Of a stretch of DNA of 40,379 bases, positions 29,792 to 39,078 are shown piece after piece. A program made the position numbers and the translations under genes. The stretch covers positions 1 to 40,379 of the forward strand of contig JAPYWL010000008.1 in assembly GCA_028276365.1 (NCBI GenBank), read 5' to 3'. A model generated the notes under the pieces. It did no database searches. It saw only the letters and a list, made by a program, of their open reading frames with translations, and had not been told where the DNA came from. Each line of letters opens with the position of its first letter. Positions within the stretch are counted from its first letter, which is position 1. The DNA is from Deltaproteobacteria bacterium (GTDB lineage: Bacteria; DRYD01).

Positions 29792-29820
29792 AAAAAACTC
29801 CTTTTAATTTTTGTTTTTTA

Positions 29821-31278
29821 TTAATTTATATAGGTATTTATTAAATTGGCTATATTTAAAAGAAACTTATCTTTAAAATAATTACCAATTAATTGTACTC
29901 CTATATAAAAATCATTATATTTAATAGGGATATTTAAAGAAGGTAAACCACTTAAATTTACGCTAACAGTATATATATCACTTAAATACATTTTTATTGG
30001 ATCATTTATTTTTTCACCTATTTTAAAAGGTAAAGTAGGAGAAGTAGGCATTATAATTAGATCTACTTGATTAAATATTTTTTCAAAATCTTTTTTTATT
30101 AAGGTTCTAACTTGTTGAGCTTTCTTATAATAAGCATCATAATATCCGCTTGATAAGCAAAAAGTTCCTATCATTATTCTCCTTTTTACTTCCAAACCAA
30201 ATCCCTGACCTCGAGTTATTTTCATTAAAGTTCTTGTATCTTCTATTGGTTCATTATTGAATTCTTCTATTCTTAGACCATATCTGATTCCATCATATCT
30301 AGCTAAATTTGAGCTTGCTTCACTTGAAGCTATTATATAATAGCAAGGTATCGAATAGCTTAAATAAGGGAATTCTATTTCTATTATTTCACATTCTTTT
30401 GCTAATGAATTTATTAGTTTATTTGTAGCATCTTTTATAGTTTTATCTACTCCTTGATCATTTATTATTTTAAATGGGATACCTATTTTTAAGCCTTTTA
30501 GAGATTGTAATTCAAAATTGGGTTCAAAATCTTCGTTAACAAAATCTACATTTATATCTTTATAGCTAGTAGAATCTTTAGGATCATAGCCTGCTATAAC
30601 TTGCATGATTAATGCTAAATCTTGAGGATCTTTAGCCATGGGACCTATTTGATCTAAAGAGGAAGCGTAAGCAACTAACCCAAATCTTGAAACCATACCA
30701 TAAGTAGGTTTTAAACCGTATATGCCAGTAAAAGCAGCAGGTAATCTAATAGATCCCCCTGTATCTGAACCTAAAGCTAAGGGTACCATATCAGCACTAA
30801 CTGCAACAGCACTTCCTCCACTAGAACCCCCACTAACCCATTCTAAATTTAAGGGATTCTTAACTACTCCGTAATAAGAATTCTCATTAGAAGATCCCAT
30901 AGCAAACTCATCTAAATTAGTTTTACCCACTATTATAGCTCCATTATATATTAGTTTTTCTACTACTGTTGCATTATAAGGTGATATATAATTACTTAAT
31001 ATTTTAGAAGCGCAAGTCGTAGGATATCCTTTTAGGTTTATATTATCTTTAATAGCAACAGGTAAGCCTACAACAGGTGTTAAATTCCCCTTATTTATCA
31101 TCTCTTGTGCTCTTTCTACTTGTTTATTTATAAAATCTTCATCAAATACTGTTATGAATGCATTTAATATTGAGTTTTTGGTTTTTATATTTTCTAAATA
31201 TTTATCAGTAATTTCTTTAACACTAATCTTTTTAGTTATTAAATTTTTAAGAATTTCTTTTGCTATCATAATTTCCAC
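29821..31278 (-). CDS. gatA: Asp-tRNA(Asn)/Glu-tRNA(Gln) amidotransferase subunit A
   Basis: GLPVAIKDNINLKGYPTTCASKIL, GKTNLDEFAMGSSNENSYYG, VSGGSSGGSAVAVSADMVPLALGSDTGGSIRLPAAF. Confidence 0.97.
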   Translation of the reverse strand: MEIMIAKEILKNLITKKISVKEITDKYLENIKTKNSILNAFITVFDEDFINKQVERAQEMINKGNLTPVVGLPVAIKDNINLKGYPTTCASKILSNYISPYNATVVEKLIYNGAIIVGKTNLDEFAMGSSNENSYYGVVKNPLNLEWVSGGSSGGSAVAVSADMVPLALGSDTGGSIRLPAAFTGIYGLKPTYGMVSRFGLVAYASSLDQIGPMAKDPQDLALIMQVIAGYDPKDSTSYKDINVDFVNEDFEPNFELQSLKGLKIGIPFKIINDQGVDKTIKDATNKLINSLAKECEIIEIEFPYLSYSIPCYYIIASSEASSNLARYDGIRYGLRIEEFNNEPIEDTRTLMKITRGQGFGLEVKRRIMIGTFCLSSGYYDAYYKKAQQVRTLIKKDFEKIFNQVDLIIMPTSPTLPFKIGEKINDPIKMYLSDIYTVSVNLSGLPSLNIPIKYNDFYIGVQLIGNYFKDKFLLNIANLINTYIN

Positions 31279-31435
31279 CTTTAGCCTTCTTTTTTATCTA
31301 TATTCAATATCGTTTATATTTAACCTCTTTATAAATAAAAAAATTTAAAATAAAAAGGAATAAATAAAAAAAATAAAGAATTTTTTCATAATGAAGCAGA
31401 TTGAAATACATTAATTTTAACAAATTCTTATTCTT

Positions 31436-31885
31436 ATGAAAATAGTTATTCAAAGAGTAAGAAAATCATATGTAAAAGTTAATGATCAAATAGTTTCAGA
31501 AATAGGTAAGGGATTAAATATATTAGTAGGTTTTAGTAATGAGGATAAGGGAGGTAATGTACTTAATAAATTAAATAAAGCAGTAGAGAAAATAATAAAT
31601 TTAAGGATATTTGAAGATAGTAATGGAAAAATGAATTTATCTGTTATGGATGTAGATGGAGAGATTTTAGTAGTTTCTCAATTTACGTTATATGGTGATG
31701 TTTTAAAAGGTAGAAGACCATCATTTGATAGATCTCTTAATAAAGAAGAAGCAAAAAAGTTATATGATGAGTTTGTTAAATTATTAAAGGAAAATTATCC
31801 AAAAGTAAAAGAAGGGATATTTAGTGCTAAGATGGAAGTGGGAATAATAAATGACGGCCCCGTCACTTTTATTCTTGAACTATAA
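31436..31885 (+). CDS. dtd: D-aminoacyl-tRNA deacylase
   Basis: MKIVIQRVRKSYVKVNDQIVSEIGKGLNILVGF...VSQFTLYGDVLKGRRPSF...NDGPVTFILE. Confidence 0.97.
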   Translation: MKIVIQRVRKSYVKVNDQIVSEIGKGLNILVGFSNEDKGGNVLNKLNKAVEKIINLRIFEDSNGKMNLSVMDVDGEILVVSQFTLYGDVLKGRRPSFDRSLNKEEAKKLYDEFVKLLKENYPKVKEGIFSAKMEVGIINDGPVTFILEL

Positions 31886-31940
31886 TTTATAAATAAATTA
31901 CTTAAACTTACATATATTTTTTTAATATTTTATTATTAGT

Positions 31941-34127
31941 TTGAAATACATAAATAGTATGGATTCTCAGGTATTTTTATTATTAAAACATATACTATAT
32001 AACAGGGGATTTGATGAAATAGAGGCAAATCAGTATCTTAATGATCATTTTGAACCAAATATTTTTATACCATCAATTAACGATAAAACTTTCCTAAATT
32101 TTTTGAAAATAATAGAGAAATCTAATAAAATACTATTAATTGGTGATTATGATGCAGATGGGGTTATTTCAACTTCTATTTTAAACATAGCTCTAAAAGC
32201 ATTATCTAAAGATGTAGATTTTTATTTACCAAATAGATATACTGATGGATATGGATTAAATATTAATACTCTAAAATCTATTAATAATAAATATAAATTG
32301 AAAAACTATGACTTAATTATTACAATAGATAATGGAATATCATCTACTAAAGAAATAGAATATTTAGTTAATAACGGTTTAGGGGTTGTAGTAATAGATC
32401 ATCATATTTTACCTGAAACTTTACCTAAAGCTAATTTGATTATTCATCCATTTATAACTGATTTAAAATACAAGTATTTATGTGCTTCAGGCATAGCTTA
32501 TAAAGTAGCTTCCTTTTTATTAAATTATACTAAAGATAACACTAAGTATGAATTAGAAAGAGATATTTTATATTTAGCAGGTATTGGTACTTTAGCTGAT
32601 GTTGTACCACTTTTAGATGAAAATAGAAGGATAGCTAAGAAAATGCTAAATCTTAGTAAAGAAAATAATTATATGCCATTTGTTTTAAAAAAATTATGGG
32701 AAAAAATAGGGTATAAATCTTTTCCGTTATCTTCTTTTGATTTCTCTTTTATATTAATCCCCAGGATAAACGCCCCTGGTAGGATAAGTTCTGCTAATAT
32801 TATATTTGATTTTATTTTATCTAATTATTTTAATATTGATGAAAATTTAATAATCCAAAAAATACAGGAAATAGAAAATATAAATAAGCATAGACAAAAA
32901 CTCCAGGAAAAACTCTATCAAAAAGTTATTTCAAATATCGATAAAAATAATTATCATAAAAATGAGTTTATAATTCCTGACTATATTGAGGATGATATAA
33001 GTTATTTAGGGGTTATGGGAATAGTGGCTGGTAAGATTGCTAATGAATATAATAAGCCGTGTTTAATTTTTATTAAAGTTAATGATACTTTAAAAGGTTC
33101 TGTTAGAAACCCTATAGATGAGTTAAATATAACTGATGTATTTTTAAGTATTAATAGAGCTAAGCAGGATATAATAAAGAAGTATGGGGGGCACTCTAAA
33201 GCTGCAGGTATTGAAATAAATATAACTAAATTTCAAGAATTTAGAAATTTAGCTAATTTAAAATTAGTTGAACTTTATCAAAAATCTAATATTTCCCCTA
33301 ATATCAAAAGGGATTCTAAAATAGCTATTAATTTACCCTTTTATTTTTTTGATTCATTCTTAAATAATTTAGAAACTATAAATGAGATAATGGAACCCTA
33401 TGGAGAAAAAAATGATAAACCATCTCTAAAAATTCCACTTACTAATTTCTTAATCCAGTATTTAAATACCTTTAATTTTAGTAATGATAAAAAAAATTTA
33501 ACTATAAAAACATTTAAAAACAACGAAGTTTGTATTAATATTGATAATCCTTTTATATTTTACAAAAAATTAAAAAATTTAGAAAATGATGGTAATAACT
33601 CCAATTCATTTTTAGTTTTAAAATTTAAATCTATAAAAAATAACAAGTATAATTTTGATTTTGTTGATGTAATTCAAGGTTCTTATAAACCAAAAACCAT
33701 TATTTTAGAAATAACTCATTTTTTTAATAATTTTATTTTTTCAAATGAGATATTTTTAATTAATGTTAATTTTAAAACTATTCAAAATTTTATTAATTTT
33801 ATCAATTCATTTAACAATTTTTATATTATTATAGATAAATACTATTTTGAACAAGCCTATGAATATCTAAAACAATTAGAAAATAAATATTATTTGGCAG
33901 ATGATATAAATGAATTTAAAAAAGTATTATTTTTCATTTTAAATGATAATATTACCTTAAATGAATTAGCTACTTTATATATAAACGAAAAAATTTATAA
34001 GGGACTTTTGTTAATATTAATAACAGATAAAGCAAAGGAATTTTATGAGTTCTTAAAAAATAATAAAGAAAACCTAAATATTAATTTCAATTTAATTTTT
34101 TTAAATGCTAAATTATTTTATCCATAG
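31941..34127 (+). CDS. recJ: Single-stranded-DNA-specific exonuclease RecJ
   Basis: ILLIGDYDADGVISTSIL, IDHHILPE, GIGTLADVVPLLDENR, RINAPGRIS, KYGGHSKAAGI. ORF-track start is a TTG; the N-terminus is uncertain. Confidence 0.95.
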   Translation: MKYINSMDSQVFLLLKHILYNRGFDEIEANQYLNDHFEPNIFIPSINDKTFLNFLKIIEKSNKILLIGDYDADGVISTSILNIALKALSKDVDFYLPNRYTDGYGLNINTLKSINNKYKLKNYDLIITIDNGISSTKEIEYLVNNGLGVVVIDHHILPETLPKANLIIHPFITDLKYKYLCASGIAYKVASFLLNYTKDNTKYELERDILYLAGIGTLADVVPLLDENRRIAKKMLNLSKENNYMPFVLKKLWEKIGYKSFPLSSFDFSFILIPRINAPGRISSANIIFDFILSNYFNIDENLIIQKIQEIENINKHRQKLQEKLYQKVISNIDKNNYHKNEFIIPDYIEDDISYLGVMGIVAGKIANEYNKPCLIFIKVNDTLKGSVRNPIDELNITDVFLSINRAKQDIIKKYGGHSKAAGIEINITKFQEFRNLANLKLVELYQKSNISPNIKRDSKIAINLPFYFFDSFLNNLETINEIMEPYGEKNDKPSLKIPLTNFLIQYLNTFNFSNDKKNLTIKTFKNNEVCINIDNPFIFYKKLKNLENDGNNSNSFLVLKFKSIKNNKYNFDFVDVIQGSYKPKTIILEITHFFNNFIFSNEIFLINVNFKTIQNFINFINSFNNFYIIIDKYYFEQAYEYLKQLENKYYLADDINEFKKVLFFILNDNITLNELATLYINEKIYKGLLLILITDKAKEFYEFLKNNKENLNINFNLIFLNAKLFYP

Positions 34128-34310
34128 ATTTTTTTACCTTAAACTTTAAGAAGTTTTCATTTTAGCCTGGGGATGAAATTCTAAAGACTTGGAAAATTCT
34201 AAATACTTGTAAAGGATTTAGTTTAAAAATATCTATTATAAAATATTTCAAATTTGATTTTAAATTTAAGATAAGAATTTAATAGTAGGAATTTGTAAAA
34301 TATACTTTAA

Positions 34311-34350
34311 GATATAAATAGATATAGATTAAGCTTGATATAGATTAAGT
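34311..34350 (+). repeat. Direct repeats in the leader of the PRTase-DprA cassette
   Basis: gatatagattaag at 34321 and 34337 (16-bp period), preceded by the partial copy gatataaata at 34311. Confidence 0.65.
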
Positions 34351-34370
34351 TAGTATTTAGGGGAGATAAA

Positions 34371-34991
34371 ATGTATTCATTTTATATTAAACCTAATGAG
34401 TATCTTCTAAGTGTTAGTCCTATTAGAGGATATTATCATACGTACTATAGGGGATATAAAAACGTAGGGAATCCTGATTATCTTAACATTCTAAAAAATA
34501 CTTATAATAGTTATCCTGAGACTGTGCTTAATTTAGCTACAAAGGAGTTGGAAGCTGTTTTACTAGAAGATCTTCCACAAATACCAAAATTAATAGGAAT
34601 TGATCTGTTAGTTGTGTGTGTTATTCCAAGAGCCAAGGCTGAAAATGTTTATTCCCCGACTCAGCTTCTATTTCGGAGTACTGTCCAAAAAGTAATCCAA
34701 AATTTCCCTAATTATTTTATTGACGGAACGAAGTATATAATAAGGCACACAAATACGAGAACTACTCATTTATCTAGAAAAATTCCTAATTACAATAACG
34801 ATGGGCCTGATCCTTACCCTGGTATTACTAAAGATACATGCTATATTTCAAGTAAAGTCTTGGATAAGGATATTTTATTGATTGATGATATATATACACC
34901 TGGAGTTAATATAGCTGAGGATGCAATCAACGCTTTGCTAAAGAAGGGTGCAAAATCTATTACATTTTACTGTGTTGGATACACTATTTAA
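34371..34991 (+). CDS. Phosphoribosyltransferase-like protein (ComF/PRTase fold)
   Basis: C-terminal DILLIDDIYTPGVNIAEDAINALLKKGAKSITFYCVGYT is the PRPP-binding motif pattern; RBS ggggag. Confidence 0.83.
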   Translation: MYSFYIKPNEYLLSVSPIRGYYHTYYRGYKNVGNPDYLNILKNTYNSYPETVLNLATKELEAVLLEDLPQIPKLIGIDLLVVCVIPRAKAENVYSPTQLLFRSTVQKVIQNFPNYFIDGTKYIIRHTNTRTTHLSRKIPNYNNDGPDPYPGITKDTCYISSKVLDKDILLIDDIYTPGVNIAEDAINALLKKGAKSITFYCVGYTI

Positions 34992-35020
34992 AGTTTAACA
35001 AACTTCAAGGAGGCAAGACT

Positions 35021-35989
35021 ATGAAGTTTACAGAAAATGCTATAAATATAATAGCTGTTAGCACTTATAAAGGAATTGGCAAGGCTTGGATAACGAAAAA
35101 TTTTAGATCTCCTATGTCAGAATTAGAGATTGTGGAATTGTTAAATAGTTCGTCTAAACTTGATTTCAAAATTACAGTAAAGGAATTTATTAATCAAAAG
35201 GAATTAATAAAAGAGAAACTTATAAAATTGGAGAGATTTATTGATGGAGTTATTGCTTTAGGAGATGATAATTTTCCACTTCATAGGGGAATTGTAAAGG
35301 ATAGTGAGAAACCAGTTTGTATTTTTTATCGTGGTGACCTGTCCCTTTTAAATAGGAATAGTAAAAATGTTGCAGTTATTGGATTACTAAATCCGGATGA
35401 AGAAATTGAAAAAATTGAAAGAGAATTTGTTGATGAATTGGTGAAAAATGGTGTGGTAATAGTAAGCGGTTTAGCTTTGGGGTGTGACACTATTGCTCAC
35501 AAACAAGCACTTGAGTCTAATGGTAAAACAGTAGCAATTTTACCAAGCCCACTAAGCGATATTTTACCTAAGAAGAACTATAAATTAGCTCAAGAGATTG
35601 TAGCAAGAGGTGGTTTACTTATTTCTGAATACTTAACTATTCATAAATCAAATATGGAATTGCGAGGGCGGTATCAGGAAAGAGATAGACTCCAAGCTCT
35701 TTACAGCGATTTAATTGTTTTAGTAGCAAGTTATTCCAAAGACGATATTGGGGATAGTGGCTCAAGATTGGCTATGAGGTATGCAAAAGAATATTCTATA
35801 CCAAGAGCTGTAATTTATAACGAAAAAAGATTTTATAATAATCCAAAATATAATTTAAATAGACAGATAATAGCTGAGGACCCAAATGTGTATATAGTAG
35901 ATTGTGAAAATATATCCTCTTCTGTAAGCAAAATACTAAGAATAAAGCCAACTATAAAGTATCAGGTAACTCAGAGAAAAATAGTATAG
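35021..35989 (+). CDS. Divergent DprA/SMF-family protein
   Basis: NVAVIGLLNPDEE...VSGLALGCDTIAHKQALESNGKTVAILPSPLSDILPKKNYKLAQEIVARGGLLISEY...DSGSRLAMRYA; strong RBS aaggagg, 29 nt after the previous stop. Confidence 0.85.
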   Translation: MKFTENAINIIAVSTYKGIGKAWITKNFRSPMSELEIVELLNSSSKLDFKITVKEFINQKELIKEKLIKLERFIDGVIALGDDNFPLHRGIVKDSEKPVCIFYRGDLSLLNRNSKNVAVIGLLNPDEEIEKIEREFVDELVKNGVVIVSGLALGCDTIAHKQALESNGKTVAILPSPLSDILPKKNYKLAQEIVARGGLLISEYLTIHKSNMELRGRYQERDRLQALYSDLIVLVASYSKDDIGDSGSRLAMRYAKEYSIPRAVIYNEKRFYNNPKYNLNRQIIAEDPNVYIVDCENISSSVSKILRIKPTIKYQVTQRKIV

Positions 35990-36030
35990 GGATTTTTTTA
36001 ATATAGAGATAATTACACAATAAAAAAGTT

Positions 36031-36126
36031 ATGTTAATAAGTATAGAAGAGCTAAAAGAAAAGCAAGGGGGGCTCAAAAAGAATACTTCCTTTTTTTTTA
36101 TTTTTGTTTTTTTTGATTTTTTTTGA
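36031..36126 (+). other. Possible small ORF or truncated gene start after the DprA-like gene
   Basis: MLISIEELKEKQGGLKKNTSFFFIFVFFDFF*; plausible N-terminal sequence runs into poly-T tracts; no clear RBS. Confidence 0.25.
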
Positions 36127-36134
36127 GTTCAATA

Positions 36135-36154
36135 GCTGGGATTAAAGTCCCAGC
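36135..36154. terminator. Stem-loop between convergent genes
   Basis: GCTGGGA-TTAAAG-TCCCAGC perfect 7-bp stem. Confidence 0.6.
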
Positions 36155-36155
36155 A

Positions 36156-36187
36156 AAAAACCCTAAAAATCCTTTTTGGGGGTTTTT
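36156..36187. terminator. Probable intrinsic terminator with flanking A/T runs
   Basis: AAAAACCC-T-AAAAA-TCC-TTTTT-GG-GGGTTTTT nested hairpin in a convergent intergenic region. Confidence 0.6.
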
Positions 36188-36210
36188 AAAAATGGGCTTG
36201 TATTTACCAT

Positions 36211-37227
36211 TTAAAAAATATTTTTCCTAAAAATTAAGTTCGTTTGTATTTTCTTTAAACTTAATTGATAATTTTTAAAATCTATTAATGAATTATCTAC
36301 ATGAAAATTAGTGAAGGTATTGTAGGTTGTATTAGCTAGGGTAATATCAGTAAAATTAATATTTACAAAATTAGAACTAATATAATAGTTAGAGATGTTA
36401 TTTAGGAAATCTACTTTTAATAATATGTTATCAAGGGATCTTTTGATTATTGAGAGATCAATAATTTTATTGGGAAATCTTAAGACAAAGTATTTTATAA
36501 TTTTTAGATCTTTATTTACAAATGTTATTAAAATGCTATTAGAATTATATCTTTTAGAATCAAAATTAAGTTTAGTATCAATGAAATCTCTATAATTATT
36601 TTTATCAATTAAGCTTAAAACTATAAAGCCATTAAAATAACTATCTTGATATTGGGATAAATAAAATGGATAATCTAAGCTACTTGTACCAAAAATAATA
36701 GCTTTATTAATATCTTTCCCATCAAACACTGCTAAAAATAAATCAGTATTTAAAAAATAATTAATCAAACCTATTAGTATAAAATTTTTATCGTTTAATT
36801 CTTCATTATAGAATGGATTAACATTTAATAAAAAATAGTTCCAAAATGACTGAAAATAAAAAGTATCTGTTATTTTTAAATCATCTTCATTTTTAAAATA
36901 ATTAATTAGTAAAGAAAAAGTATTAGAAAAGTTATTGGTATTCGAAAATAATATATAATCATTATCTTTTTTATCAATAAATACTCCTTCTGAATAATTG
37001 AGGGTATTTGCTAATAGTATTTGTTTATTATTTGTAAATAAATTTTTAGCTAAGAATAATTTATTTTCTATTGAGCCAGTATAAAAAGAATCGTAAGTAT
37101 AAGTTATATTTATTTTTTGGTATATGTTATTTATATTAGTATCATAAGCTAATAATGCTTTTAAAGAAAGCAAGATAATTACGATATTAAGCAATAAAAT
37201 ATTAATTTTTGTTGATTCTTTTTTCAT
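36211..37227 (-). CDS. Hypothetical exported protein
   Basis: N-terminal signal-like INILLLNIVIILLSLKALLAY; no recognised domain. Confidence 0.6.
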   Translation of the reverse strand: MKKESTKINILLLNIVIILLSLKALLAYDTNINNIYQKINITYTYDSFYTGSIENKLFLAKNLFTNNKQILLANTLNYSEGVFIDKKDNDYILFSNTNNFSNTFSLLINYFKNEDDLKITDTFYFQSFWNYFLLNVNPFYNEELNDKNFILIGLINYFLNTDLFLAVFDGKDINKAIIFGTSSLDYPFYLSQYQDSYFNGFIVLSLIDKNNYRDFIDTKLNFDSKRYNSNSILITFVNKDLKIIKYFVLRFPNKIIDLSIIKRSLDNILLKVDFLNNISNYYISSNFVNINFTDITLANTTYNTFTNFHVDNSLIDFKNYQLSLKKIQTNLIFRKNIF

Positions 37228-37245
37228 TTTTTTGTTTGTAAGTTT

Positions 37246-39078
37246 TTATATATGAATATTGCTAACTATACCAATGGTTTTGGGTAATGGGAAATTGTAG
37301 AAATCTACAATTGTAGGAGAAATTTTTCTTAAGAATGAATAAATTTTAGTAGATATTTTATTAGTGATAATATTTTCTTGACCATAGAAAACAATAGTTG
37401 GCTCTATATTTAGCTTTTTAAATATTTCTACTAAATCTACTATTTCTAAATAACCTGCCTGAATTTTTATCAAGCTTAAGCTATTTGTTCTATCTTCATT
37501 TATTGAAGTATAGGTATATTTTAAACCATAGGGGTAATTAGTAATTTCTACTGATAAAAATAAAGTTTTTTCATATAAGATCTTAAAATCAAAGCTAGTT
37601 TTAATGATGTAAGGCGATATCAGGTTTATATCTTTTAACATAAAGATAGCTATTCCTTTTATTTTATTTTCGTTTAAATATAGAGTTTCATATTTTTTTA
37701 TAAAATCTTGGAATTTTTCATAAGTTAGTGCTTTACTGAGTTTTTTGTTTCCATTAGTATATATAGTAATCAATGAAAATAGGATGATAGATACTAATAA
37801 AGGGAAATATGCCCCTTCTGTTATTTTATGAAAATTTGAGATTAAGATTATTAAATTAGTTGGTAATAAAAATAAAACTAAGATAAAGATAAATATAAAA
37901 TTTTTATAGTAAATAAAAAATATAATTGCCATTATACAGGATATGGTAATAGTAAGATTAACAGATAACCCATAAGCATTAGCTAAATGCTCAGAAGATT
38001 TAAAAAATATTATTGTAAATATAACTAAAAGTAAAAATAAATAATTTATAAAGGGTATATATATTTGATGTTGTATATAAGAAGAAGTGTGAATATATTT
38101 TAAGCGAGGAAGAATATTAAGATTAGATGTTTGATAAAACAAAGAGAACATAGCACTTATCATAGCTTGAGCGGCAATTACGGTAGCTAATAATGTTAGT
38201 ATAACTGTTGGTAAATATAAATATGGAAAACTATCTTTTACCATTAGAAATAAAAGGGAATTATATTCTGTAATTTTATTGTAATTTTGAATGAAGAAAG
38301 CAGCTTGCCCAAAATAATTTGTAACTAAGCATATAAAAACTAAATTCCAGGAAAAAGCAATAGATTTTTTATTTAGATGTCCTATATCAGCATACATTGC
38401 TTCTACTCCAGTTACTGATAAAAATGCTAATGATATTATCAATAAAAAATCCTTAGGATCTCCTTTTAGCAGCTCTATGATATATATTGGATTTAACGCT
38501 TTTAATATATAAGGAAACTTAAAAATATATATAACTCCTATTAAAAATAAAAATATGAACCATATACTCATTATAGGGGTAAATAAAAAAGAAATTTTGT
38601 CTGTTCCTTTATTTTGAATACTAAATAAAGTTATTGTTATAACAATAGCTAATAAAATTACTAAATTAGTATTATTAAATAAAGGATTAATTAGTTTAAT
38701 ACCTTCAGTAGCAGATAATATACTTATAGCTGGAGTTATTATTCCTTCACTAACTACTGCTGTAAAACCGAATAATCCTAAAAATGAAACTATATTCTTT
38801 AAAAAAGTGTTATTCTTTACCAATGATAAAACATATTCTCTTAGAATTAATTGTCCCCCTTCTCCTTTTTTACTGAGATTCATTAAGATTAGAACATATT
38901 GTAAATAAACTATTAATATTAATAACCAAAAAACTAAACTTAAAGCACCTATTATAAGATTAGGATCTCTTTGTTTTAGGATTATAGCTACTGTGCTTAA
39001 AGTGTATATAGGACTTGTACCTATGTCACCAAAAACTATTCCTATTGGCTTCAGTTTTTCAATAAAATCTTCCTTCAT
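37246..39078 (-). CDS. kup: Low-affinity potassium transporter Kup family
   Basis: PIGIVFGDIGTSPIYTLSTV, SEGIITPAISILSATEGIKL, SVTGVEAMYADIGHLNKKSI. Confidence 0.95.
   Translation of the reverse strand: MKEDFIEKLKPIGIVFGDIGTSPIYTLSTVAIILKQRDPNLIIGALSLVFWLLILIVYLQYVLILMNLSKKGEGGQLILREYVLSLVKNNTFLKNIVSFLGLFGFTAVVSEGIITPAISILSATEGIKLINPLFNNTNLVILLAIVITITLFSIQNKGTDKISFLFTPIMSIWFIFLFLIGVIYIFKFPYILKALNPIYIIELLKGDPKDFLLIISLAFLSVTGVEAMYADIGHLNKKSIAFSWNLVFICLVTNYFGQAAFFIQNYNKITEYNSLLFLMVKDSFPYLYLPTVILTLLATVIAAQAMISAMFSLFYQTSNLNILPRLKYIHTSSYIQHQIYIPFINYLFLLLVIFTIIFFKSSEHLANAYGLSVNLTITISCIMAIIFFIYYKNFIFIFILVLFLLPTNLIILISNFHKITEGAYFPLLVSIILFSLITIYTNGNKKLSKALTYEKFQDFIKKYETLYLNENKIKGIAIFMLKDINLISPYIIKTSFDFKILYEKTLFLSVEITNYPYGLKYTYTSINEDRTNSLSLIKIQAGYLEIVDLVEIFKKLNIEPTIVFYGQENIITNKISTKIYSFLRKISPTIVDFYNFPLPKTIGIVSNIHI

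Noticed and set aside
31360-31400. Third copy of the dispersed repeat (aaaaaaaataaagaattttttcataatgaa)
   Set aside because: Only short A/T-rich similarity; lacks the distinctive tatatttactccaatata and ggtaagctaaac blocks.
31850-31870. GACGGCCCCGTC hairpin at the end of dtd as a terminator
   Set aside because: It encodes the conserved NDGPVTF motif of DTD and is followed by no T-run.
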